From Magnaporthiopsis rhizophila (lineage: Eukaryota; Ascomycota; Sordariomycetes; Magnaporthales; Magnaporthaceae): a stretch of 64,000 nt of DNA. The notes under the pieces are model-generated. The model saw only the letters and a program-made list of their open reading frames with translations, had not been told where the DNA came from and ran no database searches. Made by a program: the position numbers and the translations under genes. Position 1 is the first letter of the stretch. Each line of letters starts with the position of its first letter. Location: contig PYSS01000091.1 of the NCBI GenBank assembly GCA_003049465.1, forward strand, positions 1,786-65,785, in the 5' to 3' direction. Positions 9,785 to 20,092 of the stretch are shown in pieces.

Positions 9785-10897
9785 ATGTTCTCCTTCTTTT
9801 CTCGCAACAGCCCCAAGGTGGGAACGGTCATGGAGTCCAACAAGGCGTCCTACCGCCCGCTCATGTCGCCCTCGGCCAAGGAGGAGCAGGCCGAGCGCGG
9901 CTGGCTCGCCGACGATGGCAGCAGCAGCAGCACCTCTGCCGTCGCCCACGGTGATGCAGAGTACGACACGGCACCCTCGCGATGGCGCCGGCACGCTTCC
10001 AACCCGGTCGTCGTGCTCTTTGCCCTGCTCTGCGCGCTGACGGCGGCTCTAATCGGCGTCGTGCTCATGAGCAAGCCAACGGACAACCAGTGCGCCCGCC
10101 AGCTTTCAGTATGGTGTAAGTCCCGTCGCGCTGTAATTAGATGATTAATGACGTGGTCGTGATCTGCCCTTAGCGTCGTGGAGAGCGCTGAGCAATGAAC
10201 CCACTCTAGCACCGGCGCTGGAGGCTGTCGAATACGTCTCCATGGACTTTGACAACGCCTTCAACTCGACCAGCAAGTACCGCGGGCCTCCGACCCCCGA
10301 GGTCGAGCAGGCATGGCATGATTTGACGTACAGTATGCTAGCAGCCTCCACAGTGTTCTCCCCTTATCACGCCCGGCTTTGTAGTCTGACAAATGCACTT
10401 TTTCTTGCTTCCGCCAGAACACGCTGTCGAAATCCCCGAGGACAAGATCGCGGGCCTCAACCGGTCCGAGAAGGATGACCTTCACCACGTGCCCGCCGAT
10501 GTCGGCACCGGCTACGTAGGCCTCATCGAAGTCTTTCATCAGCTTCACTGTCTCGTGAGTCCTTCCCCTCGATGCAATGGCACTTTTCTCCGTATATCTG
10601 ACAAAGCAGAAACAGAACCTGGTGCGCATGTTCACCTGGTACCAGGCCGGAAAATACCCAGGCGGTGCGCCCCCTGGACTCTTCCCGGGGGAGGAGGACG
10701 CCTTCCGCAACCGGATGCACATTGATCACTGCCTCGAGACTCTACGCATCGCCCTCATGTGCTGGGGTGACGTGACGCCCGTGCTCGTCCGCAAAGGCGG
10801 GTCCATCGGCGGCCGGGCGGACTTCAACTCGCACCACAAGTGCCGAAACTGGGACAAGCTCGAGTCGTGGATGGACAATAACTGGTCTGTCAACTGA
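9785..10897 (+). CDS. UstYa-family (DUF3328) putative RiPP-cyclising oxidase, copy 1
   Basis: Four exons, 9785-10115, 10174-10332, 10418-10554 and 10616-10897, give 302 residues; all introns are GT..AG and keep one frame. Order: cytoplasmic N-terminus, one membrane segment (about 73-95), then a lumenal domain. The two family motifs are HQLHC (204-208) and HIDHC (244-248), the paired HxxHC that probably binds metal in UstYa proteins. The conserved ALEAVEY and GYVGLIEVFHQLHCL contexts are present. UstYa-type enzymes oxidatively cyclise RiPP core peptides at Tyr in ustiloxin and related pathways. For the last intron, acceptor 10615 (giving HCLNLVRM) is chosen over 10609 because it fits the family. 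The start is the ATG at 9785; another in-frame ATG lies at 9830. It diverges from the precursor. Confidence 0.93.
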
Positions 10898-11852
10898 TGC
10901 CGATAAGGAAACCCGGAGTGGTTCTGTGCATATAGTCTGTAGTCTTGTCGTCATTGATTAAAAAGCCAGTCTAAGTTGCGAACAGGGGTAACTATGCACG
11001 ATCAAGGAAATAGTAATCAAGCCCGTCACCATGGAAACTATCAAGACTCACAATTACCAGTGTATGCACCGAGTTTCAACCGCTCCAGCGAGGCAAATAC
11101 AAACTATGCTCGACTAGCTTTACCTTTTCAATACGATCTTCCTAGCATAATTAAGTTGAGACTTGAACCCTTGAATTACTCAAAGTACTAAACAGCCTAA
11201 AATATCGCGCAACAGTTGCACCACCCTTTGGCTGATCGCAATCGCTCACGCACTGGAGAACGGAGAATGTAACCGCGCGCCCGCTGATATTCAAAGACAA
11301 TGTCTTAATTACCTCACTTGGCGTCAGCAGGTTCAGCTGGCTTGAAGCCTCAACTCCTAGCCTTTTGCGGCCCGTCTCACGTAATATCGGCGGGGTTTGC
11401 ATACACAAGCGGGGATTTCCGTAGCACCGGAAAGGAGATCCAGATTTAGCCCGTGATTACCTATGTCTGTTGTCTGTCGGGAAGCTTCCCGCTTATCAAA
11501 GAAATGTCGTGTTCCCAACGGTGAAGAGCCAGCACATCACGACGTGCCCATTCTGGAAGAAATGGAACGCTGGTGCCTGTGGTATAACCAGCTGAAGTTC
11601 CACCAGATATGCAGCCTGGGACATTGCGGTCTGGTTATCACTTGACGAGACGTAGAGTAACCAGGGCCATACAAATCGTTCTCAAACTTGGCAGAGAAAG
11701 CGGAACCGCAGCCGAGACGTCTCTGCATTTTTTGTATGTCCTATTCCTACCGTGTACCATCCCTCCTTTCCTCGTTTGTCGGCGCCCGATTCTTTGCGCA
11801 CTCTCATTTCCCTCCCCACCGCAAAATATCCGGTGACGGCCTCCGAAACAAG
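10898..11852. other. Intergenic between the two UstYa genes
   Basis: About 950 bases; no gene recognised. The last ~250 bases are pyrimidine-rich and are probably promoter and 5' UTR of UstYa-2. Confidence 0.6.
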
Positions 11853-12948
11853 ATGGTGTTCTGGACCAAACAGGCACCCCAAAGCCAGGGATACGCCGTC
11901 GTCGAAGATGGCGATAGCGTAGCGTCCTCCACTTCCCTTCATCCGGCGTCAGAAAGAAAGGGATGCCGCCGGAGCTATGCTCGTGCCATTGTACTTATCG
12001 CATGGCAGCTGATGCTCTGCACCGTAATGTTCCTGTCCGGCGCTGCCATGATGGGCTCGGGTCCGCCACACGGACATCACCAGGGATACCATGATAAGGG
12101 GCTTCCGACCGAGCGGCAATGCGCCGGGCAGTTGAGCATATACTGTAAGGCCTCTTCCCCTTTGTCTAGACGTGTATCCAGCTCAGTTTGAACTTACGAT
12201 TATCTGGACAAAAAAAAGCACCACTGCTTGACGTGGTGGAGTACGAAGAGCACAACTTCACAGACCCCACCGCCGGCACGGACTCGGGCTATGTCGGGCG
12301 GCCCACCAAGGCCATGGAAAAGAAGTGGAAGGATCTTGCTGATGGTGAGTCGCGATCTCTACTTACTGCGTTCCCGGGCCTCCTGCTTGGACAGCAAGCT
12401 ACCGGTTAATCTGCTGGGCTGACTGACACCTCTTGAAACGTGGCACAGTTCCCGCCATCGCCATCCCCTTTGACAAGCTGCCGCTCCTGAACCGTACAGA
12501 AGACGCCAGCGGCCGGCGCGGCTCCCGTTTCCTGACAGTCCGCCCGGGCACGCCGCACCCGTGGTCTACCGGCGGCTATGTGGGCGTGACCGAAGTCTTC
12601 CACCACCTGCACTGCCTCAACGTGCTGCGCCAATACATCTGGCGAGACGCGTACGCTTCGCCTGGACACAACGACAACGACGGCGAGAGGCCGCCGCTAC
12701 CGTCCATGATGCGGCACGGCAACTCCCGGGAGCACACGGACCATTGTATAGATACGCTGAGGCAGGCACTCATGTGCAACGGCGACGTGACGCCGTACTT
12801 GGTCTATGCCGGGGATGGCGCTGACGGCGACGGTTCGTGGCCGCCCAAGAACGCGCGGGAGGACTTCCAGGCCCTGCACAAGTGCCGCAGGTTTGAGCCT
12901 CTCCTTAAATATGTTTGGGAGAATGGGTTGGTTGCGAAGCGGCAGTAG
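11853..12948 (+). CDS. UstYa-family (DUF3328) putative RiPP-cyclising oxidase, copy 2
   Basis: Three exons, 11853-12144, 12219-12344 and 12449-12948, encode 305 residues. One membrane segment (about 44-66) follows a short cytoplasmic tail. The lumenal domain carries LDVVEYEE, then GGYVGVTEVFHHLHCLN with HHLHC at 191-195, and HTDHC at 235-239, the two diagnostic HxxHC motifs. The first two introns match the positions of introns 1 and 2 in copy 1; the intron that follows HCL in copy 1 is absent here. The acceptor of intron 1 is unusual (a run of A before AG) but is the one that restores the SPLLDVVEY context. It is co-oriented with copy 1 955 bases away. Paired UstYa proteins occur in ustiloxin and phomopsin clusters, so the two may act on different bonds of the same peptide. 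Confidence 0.93.
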
Positions 12949-14611
12949 GAAACGGGCTATTGGTGCTGCGTGGCGGTAGGCTCACGGTCGGAGTGGCAAT
13001 CTCGACAGGCGAAACGGCGTGCGGCATCTAGGCATCCGCAAGTCACACGGTGGGACGGAAATTAAAACAGCTGCGCTCGACTGCCTCAATTGGATTTGAT
13101 GCAAAGCGATGGGACCCTTTGGGTGGACGGATCAGGTCGAGCCTCATGGAGCAGGCACGACCCTAACTGGCCGAAGACCCAGCTGGAGGGAATTAATTCT
13201 ACATCAAATGGTGCAACACTCCATTCCCAACATCGCGCAAGCAATCAGGAGCGTAGAGAAAGTGCTATGAGTGGGTGAAATCATATTTGCCAGGTACAAA
13301 CGTAGCGCATACTGGCCCAGTCCTGTCTGCCAAGATGACCGAGGAATATTTCCGTACATCATCAGCTGCCATATCAGCAAGTCAATCCCATGCCCGGACT
13401 ACGGCTGCCTATGGCGTAAATCTCGTTTTGGCTAGCTGGTTGTCCTTGGTGATTCCCATCACGCAGTTAAGCAACCCTCCATGCCTCCCCTCTTCGTCCT
13501 TCCCTCCTCGTTTGGCTTCATCGCCGGTTTGCCCAATCCGTGCAGATTGGAATACCTATGTATTTTAACCTGCGGGCTAACTGGCTCCATGTTACCCAAG
13601 CTCAACGCCTAAGCCGAGCCGGCGGAGACGTTCCGACTCGGGGCGTGCCTTCTCGTCGCCTCAGCCACTGGCAGAAAGCCGCTTTATATACCAGGACGTG
13701 CCTGCGGGGGATGCAGAGATATAGGAAAGTGGAAGGCCGCACGAGTTTATAGGTCAATCGTGTCTTGGTGGATAGGAACATCGATTGAAGGTATGGATGC
13801 GGCGGGCGCTAGAAGCTTTGCTCGTCCGCGGGAAACACCAAGGAACCCTGGCGAAGCGGCCGGCTACGAATATTTTCGTGGGGTAGATTAGGCGTGTGCG
13901 ATCATTCTGGCATTGAATCTTCCCCCATGCGCAAGGATGCGTCACCTAGGTGACCCAGCAGTCCCGAGTGCTCGCTGGGAGTCGTCGCGTGGTGGACCTG
14001 GCCCGCTCCCTCCCTTGATAAGTTTGGTCTGGAGTACAGCTCCCGTCCCGGAAACGTGGTCTAGGTGGTTAGGGGTTTACAAGTGTAAGTCTCTCCATTT
14101 AGACTGGGAGTACGGGGGGAGGTCCTGGGTTCGAGCCCGGATGGGGGACGCCCCGTCCGGGCTCCCTGGGGCCTCCCTTGCTACAACTTCTCATTTGTTT
14201 TTTTTTCTTTCTTTTTTTTTCTTTGATGTTTTATTTTTCGAATCCGACGTATAAACGAGACAGGTAGAATTGAGTAAGATCCTGCTTGTCGGATCCATGG
14301 CATTCGCCTCGCTGCCGCGATAAACGACAGACGTCGTTGTAGCTGTCACGTGGAACGGGCTGCGGCTGCAAGTAAACCGGGGCTTGGTGGGAGCTTGGAC
14401 GCCAACGCCCCACCTAGGTGTGCATCCACGCAAGTGGCTCTGCCTGCGAGGCTGCTTCCCGCCAACCTCCACAGACGGCAGGACTGCAAGCGACGCCAGC
14501 AACCGAGCAAACCGCAAACCACGCGCGAAATCCGTAGGCCATCACTGCGCCCCAACGACCCGAGCGCCGCCGAGCTACACCCCAACCGCAAATTCCTCTC
14601 AACCTCCGAGA
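12949..14611. other. Intergenic, with a Pol III-like unit at 14057-14206
   Basis: No protein gene recognised. The region ends the RiPP cluster and precedes RPN5. Confidence 0.6.
14057..14206 (+). ncRNA. tRNA-like or SINE-like unit with A and B boxes
   Basis: TGGTCTAGGTGG (14057-14068) resembles a tRNA A box and GGTTCGAGCCC (14128-14138) is a perfect B box. A nine-T run (14198-14206) could terminate Pol III. The T-arm around the B box does not pair fully and I cannot fold a complete acceptor stem, so a functional tRNA is unlikely. A decayed tRNA or tRNA-derived SINE is more likely. Confidence 0.35.
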
Positions 14612-16282
14612 ATGGCGGACGCCGCGCTGAAGCCGGAGAAGGACTTCTCCAAAGATGCCGACAAGCTGATCCCGGAAGCCGAGAAGCTGGCCAAGTCGGA
14701 CCTCACAGCGGCGATCGAGAAGCTCAGCGGGCTCGAGAAGCTCGCCCGCCAGGTTGGTTGTCCGCCCTGGGCCCGCAGACGGCGTGGGCAGCTGGACTGA
14801 TCTGAAGCTGACGATTTCCCCTCAATCGTGCTCTCCAGGCCTCAGACCTTGCCACCACATCACGAGTGCTCATCGCCATTGCTACGATATGCAAAGATGC
14901 CGGAGAATGGAGCACCCTCAACGACCAGGTGCTGCTGCTATCCAAGAAGCACAGCCAGCTGAAGCAGGCCATCACGAGGATGGTGCAGACCGTCATGGGC
15001 TTCCTGGACGCCACCCCTAGCCTCGAAACCAAGCTGTCCGTTATCGAGACGCTGCGCACCGTGACCGAGGGCAAGATCTTCGTCGAGGTCGAGCGCGCGC
15101 GCGTGACCAAGATCCTGTCGGACATCAAGAAGGAGCAAGGAGATCTCAAGGCCGCGACCGGCATCCTGTGCGAGCTGCAGGTCGAGACGTTCGGGTCCAT
15201 GGAGCGCAGGGAAAAGACGCAATTCATACTGGATCAGGTTGCGCTGTGCATCGAGACGGGCGACTGGGCCCAGGCGGGAATTCTGAGCAGGAAGATCAGC
15301 ACCAAGTACCTGGCACGGAAGCCCAAGAAGACGCCGGAGCAGCTGGAAAAGGAGCGCAAGGACCGGGAGAAGAAAGAAAAGAGGGGTGAGACGGTACCGG
15401 AAGTCAAGGAAGACGACACCACAGACCTGAAGCTGCGCTACTACGAGCAGCAGATCGTTCTCGCGCAGCACGACGATAAGTACCTTGATGTCTGCAAGCA
15501 CTACCGACAGGTTCTGGACACTGAGGCAGTCGAGGAGGACCCCGCCAAGCTGCGTCCGGTACGTTTCTATAGAACTTGCACCCCACGTAAATGCCGGAGA
15601 TTTCGACTAACACGGTGTCCCGTCGCAGGTTCTCCAACGCATCATCTACTTCATTATCCTTGCCCCGCACGACAACGAGCAGCACGACCTGCTGCACAGG
15701 ATCCACCGCGACACGCGCAACTCCCAGGTGCCGCTCGACGCGGAGCTCCTCAAGCTCTTCACAGTGCACGAGCTCATGCGCTGGCCCGAGGTGGCCAAGA
15801 CGTTCGGCCCGCACCTGTGCTCGACGGACGTGTTCGACGCCGAGGCGCCGCCCGCGCTCAAGACGTCGATGGCCAAGGACGCCGCGGCGGTGCCCAAGCC
15901 GCAGCGGCGGTGGGCGGACCTGCGCAAGCGCGTCATCGAGCACAACGTGCGCGTCGTGGCGCGCTACTACACGCGCGTCGAGATGGGCCGGCTCACGCAG
16001 CTGCTGGACCTGACCGAGGACGAGACGGAGAAGTACATCAGCGACCTCGTCACGTCCAAGACGGTCTACGCAAAGATCGACCGCCCGGCCCGTGTCGTCA
16101 GCTTCGCCCGCCCCCGCGACGCCGACGATGTGCTCAACGAGTGGAGCTCCAACATGCGCTCGCTCCTGGGCCTGCTGGAGCGCATCGACCACCTGATCAC
16201 CAAGGAGGAGATGATGGCGCGGATCCAGCCCGGCGCCGGCAAAGAGAGCACCAAGAGCAAGGGGCAGGCGGCGAAGGCGTGA
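14612..16282 (+). CDS. RPN5: 26S proteasome lid subunit Rpn5
   Basis: Three exons, 14612-14752, 14839-15558 and 15629-16282, encode 504 residues. The introns (86 and 70 bp) have clear CTGAC and CTAAC branch sites. The N-terminal two thirds are helical repeats typical of PCI proteins (for example MVQTVMGFLDATPSLETK and EGKIFVEVERARVTKIL). The C-terminal part has the PCI winged-helix region (about 330-440; LRKRVIEHNVRVVARYYTRV, DETEKYISDLVTSKTVYAKI) and ends with a helix (LLERIDHLITKEEMM) as in lid subunits. Rpn5 is a structural subunit of the proteasome lid. It is somewhat longer than yeast Rpn5, with a Lys/Glu-rich insertion near residues 195-220. The start is MADAALKP, the first ATG in the open frame. 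Confidence 0.95.
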
Positions 16283-16741
16283 AATAGAGTTGGGCCTATG
16301 CGGTGGGATCGAGGCGTCTCAAGGCATAGCTAGAGCCAGGGCGGTAATTGGCGTCCAGAAGGATGACAGCATCGGGTCATAGATGAGGAGTCTGACTTTT
16401 TCTGTGTTTCTCGCGTTCAAGCGGGCTTCCTCGGTGTTCAGCTGCCAGAAAAGTAAACGAACAACAAGACGGGCGTAATTGTATGATTCTACTAGAATTT
16501 GGTTGGGCCCTTGACGATTTTGGGAACGGCATAGAACCACTGTTTCTTCACCCAGCAAAGTCGGAATCACGTCCCTTCTATAAGCCTTCGAGAGCGTGGG
16601 AATAGTATGGCAACGGGAGTGTCTTGTCTATCGTCTATTCTTGCGAAGTGTGCATGCATCTCTCTGTACAACCTCTACAGCTCGGAATCCACGTTGCCCC
16701 GACTCCGACCCCGTTCCCTTCCATTCTCCTTCGGATCCCCG
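16283..16741. other. Intergenic between convergent RPN5 and FSH hydrolase genes
   Basis: Shared 3' region; nothing else seen. Confidence 0.6.
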
Positions 16742-17717
16742 TCACAAGTTGGCCGCGACAGCCTCCTGCTCGTCGTCGACGCACCGCTTCTTGACAAAGC
16801 CCAGCAGCGGCATGGCCCACTCCCTGCTGATGGGCACGTAGTGTGCGCCCGGATGCTCGACGACGATGGCGTCCCTGCAGCGCGCGACAAGGTCGCGGCT
16901 GCGCCTCTCGTCCACGACAGTATCCAGGCTGCCGATGAAGTGCAGCGTCGGCGTCTCGATCGCCGGCTCGCTCAGCCAGGCCAGGTCAGGCGGCGCGGCC
17001 AGGAACGCGCTGTAGACGACGGCGAACCTGAGCGGCCTGTGCCCGTTGGCCGCCCGCAGCTCCTCCACCCAGCTCCAATCGTCACCACTTGCCGGGGACG
17101 GCGTTTCCGGCACGGCCCGGTCGGGCTCCAGCGCAGCCGTCACCATGGACGCAAAGGTGCCGCCCTGGCTGAAGCCGAGCACGGCGTCGATGCCGCCCAA
17201 GCTCCGGATGGCGGCCGCGACGGTGCGCATGCCCTCGGACAGTCGCCGGTAGGTATTGGCGGCCTCGTCGCGCCGGAACCAGGCCCAGGCGTCCTGCGCG
17301 CGCGGGTCCGAGTCCGCGTCGCCGGTGAAGCCGGGCATGTCGGCCGGCCGCACCTGGGCCGGCCCCGTCGCGTAGTGCAGCACGGGAACCAGGTTCCAGG
17401 GCGCCAGCGTCTTGACCAGCAGCTTCTCCAGCGCCCGCGTCTTGGCGTGGAAGAGCGTGCCGGACTGGGTGTAGCCTGCACGGGGATTTTGAGGGGTTTA
17501 GCGTTTGCCGTTTGCGCGACTTCACAGGGTGTGTGTCCTGTCCTCCGGAAACGACGCTTGGCGCAAAACTTGCCCAGACCAGGGGCTTGTTGTACTCACC
17601 ATGAAGCATTAGGATTTTTACCTCCTTCTTTGCCGGCTTTGCTGCCGCGGGCTGCTTCTTCCTGGCAGCCCCGACATCGGCGCCGAGCTGTGGCTCTTGG
17701 CTGCCGCCCGATGCCAT
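16742..17717 (-). CDS. FSH-family serine hydrolase (alpha/beta fold)
   Basis: Two exons, 17717-17600 and 17475-16742, encode 283 residues; the 124-bp intron interrupts the conserved HGYTQSG loop. Catalytic triad as in yeast Fsh1: Ser142 in GFSQGG, Asp224 in GSLDTVV, His251 in HPGAHYVP. The oxyanion region KILMLHGYTQSG is at residues 34-45. A Lys/Ala-rich, low-complexity stretch of about 30 residues precedes the domain. Family members are small esterase-like hydrolases, sometimes found in secondary-metabolite clusters. Here it sits among housekeeping genes, 3.8 kb past UstYa-2 with RPN5 between, so I do not assign it to the RiPP cluster. Confidence 0.93.
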
Positions 17718-18517
17718 TGTTGTGCAAACCCTCCTGGTGGCTAAAACGGCCGCTAGTCCAAGAATCCTTCTAAAGTTGACGCGCAAAAACCCAGCTTTTA
17801 AACACGTGAATGCGGTGCGCATTATCTGCCGACCTAACAGTTGCGGGCTTGTCGGTTATGCTTTTATCAAAGTGCCACATTTGTCAGCTCCACAGACTCC
17901 CGCCGTTTCAAACGCTCTTTTGGCTGATTCCGGATAGGCGTTCCACCCCATCCGTGGAGGAGCCGCATCCCGGAAAGGGACAGAGGGTACATGACAGACG
18001 GGAAATTGCTATCTTCACTTTCCAGGTTACGATGTATATCTCGCCGTAACCATGGGGACAGCCACACCCTGTCCCTCCTGTCGCATGGTCTAGCCGGCCT
18101 TGCAGAGTTATTTCCTGGCGTTTCCCGCATAACTGGATGGTTGGGAGAGTTTACAGCGCGATGCTTTTTCCCATTCAGGACCAGGGCAGTCTTGCGGTGG
18201 GAGCCGATGTGCATCACGAGGCGACATGTCCAACAACAGCCGCACCAGGGCACTTGTTTCCCCAACCATGCCGGCGCTACACTCACAGCCAAGTGGATCG
18301 AACACGTCCACGGATTCCGGCCATGTCACTCCTCTTGAGATGCCGGCCGTTTGGTCAAGGCTAGCGTTGATGCATCGTTTCCTTTTGTTCGACCTCTATG
18401 GTACAGTTGCGCCAAATTCCAAGCGGTCACAGGGCCCGTCGGGCCCGCGAGGACCAAGCCGTGCCGATGATAAAATCATGTCGCCGCAGAGTCGGTTCTC
18501 TTCCTCGTGCCCCGCAT
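17718..18517. other. Intergenic between FSH hydrolase and ATP18
   Basis: Promoter of the hydrolase and 3' flank of ATP18 (both on the minus strand). No other gene recognised. Confidence 0.6.
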
Positions 18518-18980
18518 CTAGTGCTTCGCGCCCTTGTTCCTGGGGTCGTTCTTCCACTCCTCGCCTGCAAAAGTGCCGTCAGCAGGCTGGTCGTTGCGTC
18601 CCAGATTTATGGCGTGTGCAACGTACCCTTCATCATAGCGTTCTGTGCGCTGTTGATGCCATAGGCGATGACCAGGCCTGTTTGCAGCGCGTCAGAACCA
18701 AGAGCCCAAGATCGTCCGCATCGACTCGTATCCATTGCCTCCCAACAACTATCTAGCGGGGACACGGCGCGCGTATGTCGCTCTAGACTGCACTCGGGTA
18801 TGGGCGGTCACGTACCGGCGGCGAAGAAGGGCGCCAATGGCTTCACTGTACGGGAAATCGGTTAGCGGCTGGTTTCGGAAGACCCTCGGAGGGGGCAAGG
18901 CAGGGTAGTCGGCGGGCGGCGATTGACGTACGGACTGGCGTCGGGAACTTCTTGGGCACGACAACTCCGAGAAAAGACAT
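18518..18980 (-). CDS. ATP18: Mitochondrial ATP synthase subunit i/j (Atp18)
   Basis: Assembled by hand from four tiny exons, 18980-18932, 18845-18816, 18677-18627 and 18564-18518, with GT..AG introns of 86, 138 and 62 bp and one continuous frame. The 58-residue product begins MSFLGVVVPKKFPTPVLKPL and continues APFFAAGLVIAYGIN (membrane segment) to NDPRNKGAKH. This matches the small Atp18 family (KKFPTP near the start, one membrane span, a terminal NDPRN). It is a non-catalytic subunit of the Fo sector in the inner mitochondrial membrane. Each exon is too short to stand out as an ORF. Confidence 0.93.
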
Positions 18981-20092
18981 GTTGACGGTGCGATTGACGG
19001 CTGTGAGCGGTGTTTGGTCGGGTGGGAAAGGCGGTACTGGAGGCGATGTCGTTGAGCTGGACTGGAGCTTCCCTAATCGTCGGCTTTTCCGCCGCCAAAC
19101 CAAACGAGTCTTTTACGCCGAGATTGCTGCCTCAGGCTTTAAGTCCGACTCGGCGTGCCATGGCACGTGCACGAGCTGCTACCCAGAGTCAGGCAGTTGG
19201 CCCAGCGCTGTTTCTGCCGCCTGGCCAGCTCCACCCAACTGGGACATGGAGCAGGGTGATGTCACCCCATTTTCCCCGCAAACCTAACGAGCTCATGCAC
19301 AGCTGAGCTCTCTTGCTGGAACCAGCCTGTGTTTAGAACGTCCGCTTTCCGCGTGGTCTTCACCAGCTCCTGTCGCCTGCAACCATCTTCCCTTTCGTTT
19401 TCGAGCTTAAGTGCGGGGTGCTTTGCGGGCTGCATTTAACTCGTCCCCGATTCCGCCAACACAATCCGCCCAATTAGCCACCAGCCTCACCCTCCATTTC
19501 GGCATCCTCTGCGCGTTTTCCCCTCGTCACCTTGGCCCTGCCCGTTGCGGCCCTTGTCTCGTCGTTGCTTGGTACCCAGTGCGGGACGTGCTACCATCCC
19601 CTCGCCCCTGGTCACGCCAAGAAACCGTGTTGTCCCCTGCGTCCGCTGCTACTACTGACTGGCTGCTACCCAAGCCAACCCCTACTCCGCCTGTGCTGTG
19701 CATTGCCCACTGCTTCTGTGTCGCTGCTACCATCGTTTTACCACTTTTAGGAGCTTGCTTGTCCACCTGGACGCCTTCTGCTGTTGTCTGCCTGCCCGCT
19801 ATCGACCGTACCACACCAACGCCAGCGTGCCTCCCAACCGAAAACCTACCAGTAGGATTCAGAGCCATCCCCAGCCTTTTACCGAGCGACATCTCGTACT
19901 TGGCTAGCTTTATCTCTTTCCCCTACACGCAAACCTCGAATTACGCTCCAAGCGCAACGGAAAGGCCGCCCGAGATCATCCGGGCGACCTTGTCCATTCC
20001 CTCCAACGTGAATTGCTCGCTCGAAAGTCGCTGGCCGTCTGACATCTCCGTCGAGCAAACCACACCCCTTATCTCTACCCACCGCCGCCCCC
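18981..20092. other. Divergent promoter region, ATP18 and NIPSNAP gene
   Basis: 1.1 kb between two divergent mitochondrial genes. C/T-rich toward 20090, like a fungal 5' UTR. No gene supported. Confidence 0.6.

Noticed and set aside
16742..17717. FSH hydrolase as a member of the RiPP cluster
   Set aside because: A housekeeping gene (RPN5) lies between them and the gap is 3.8 kb; FSH proteins are common outside clusters.
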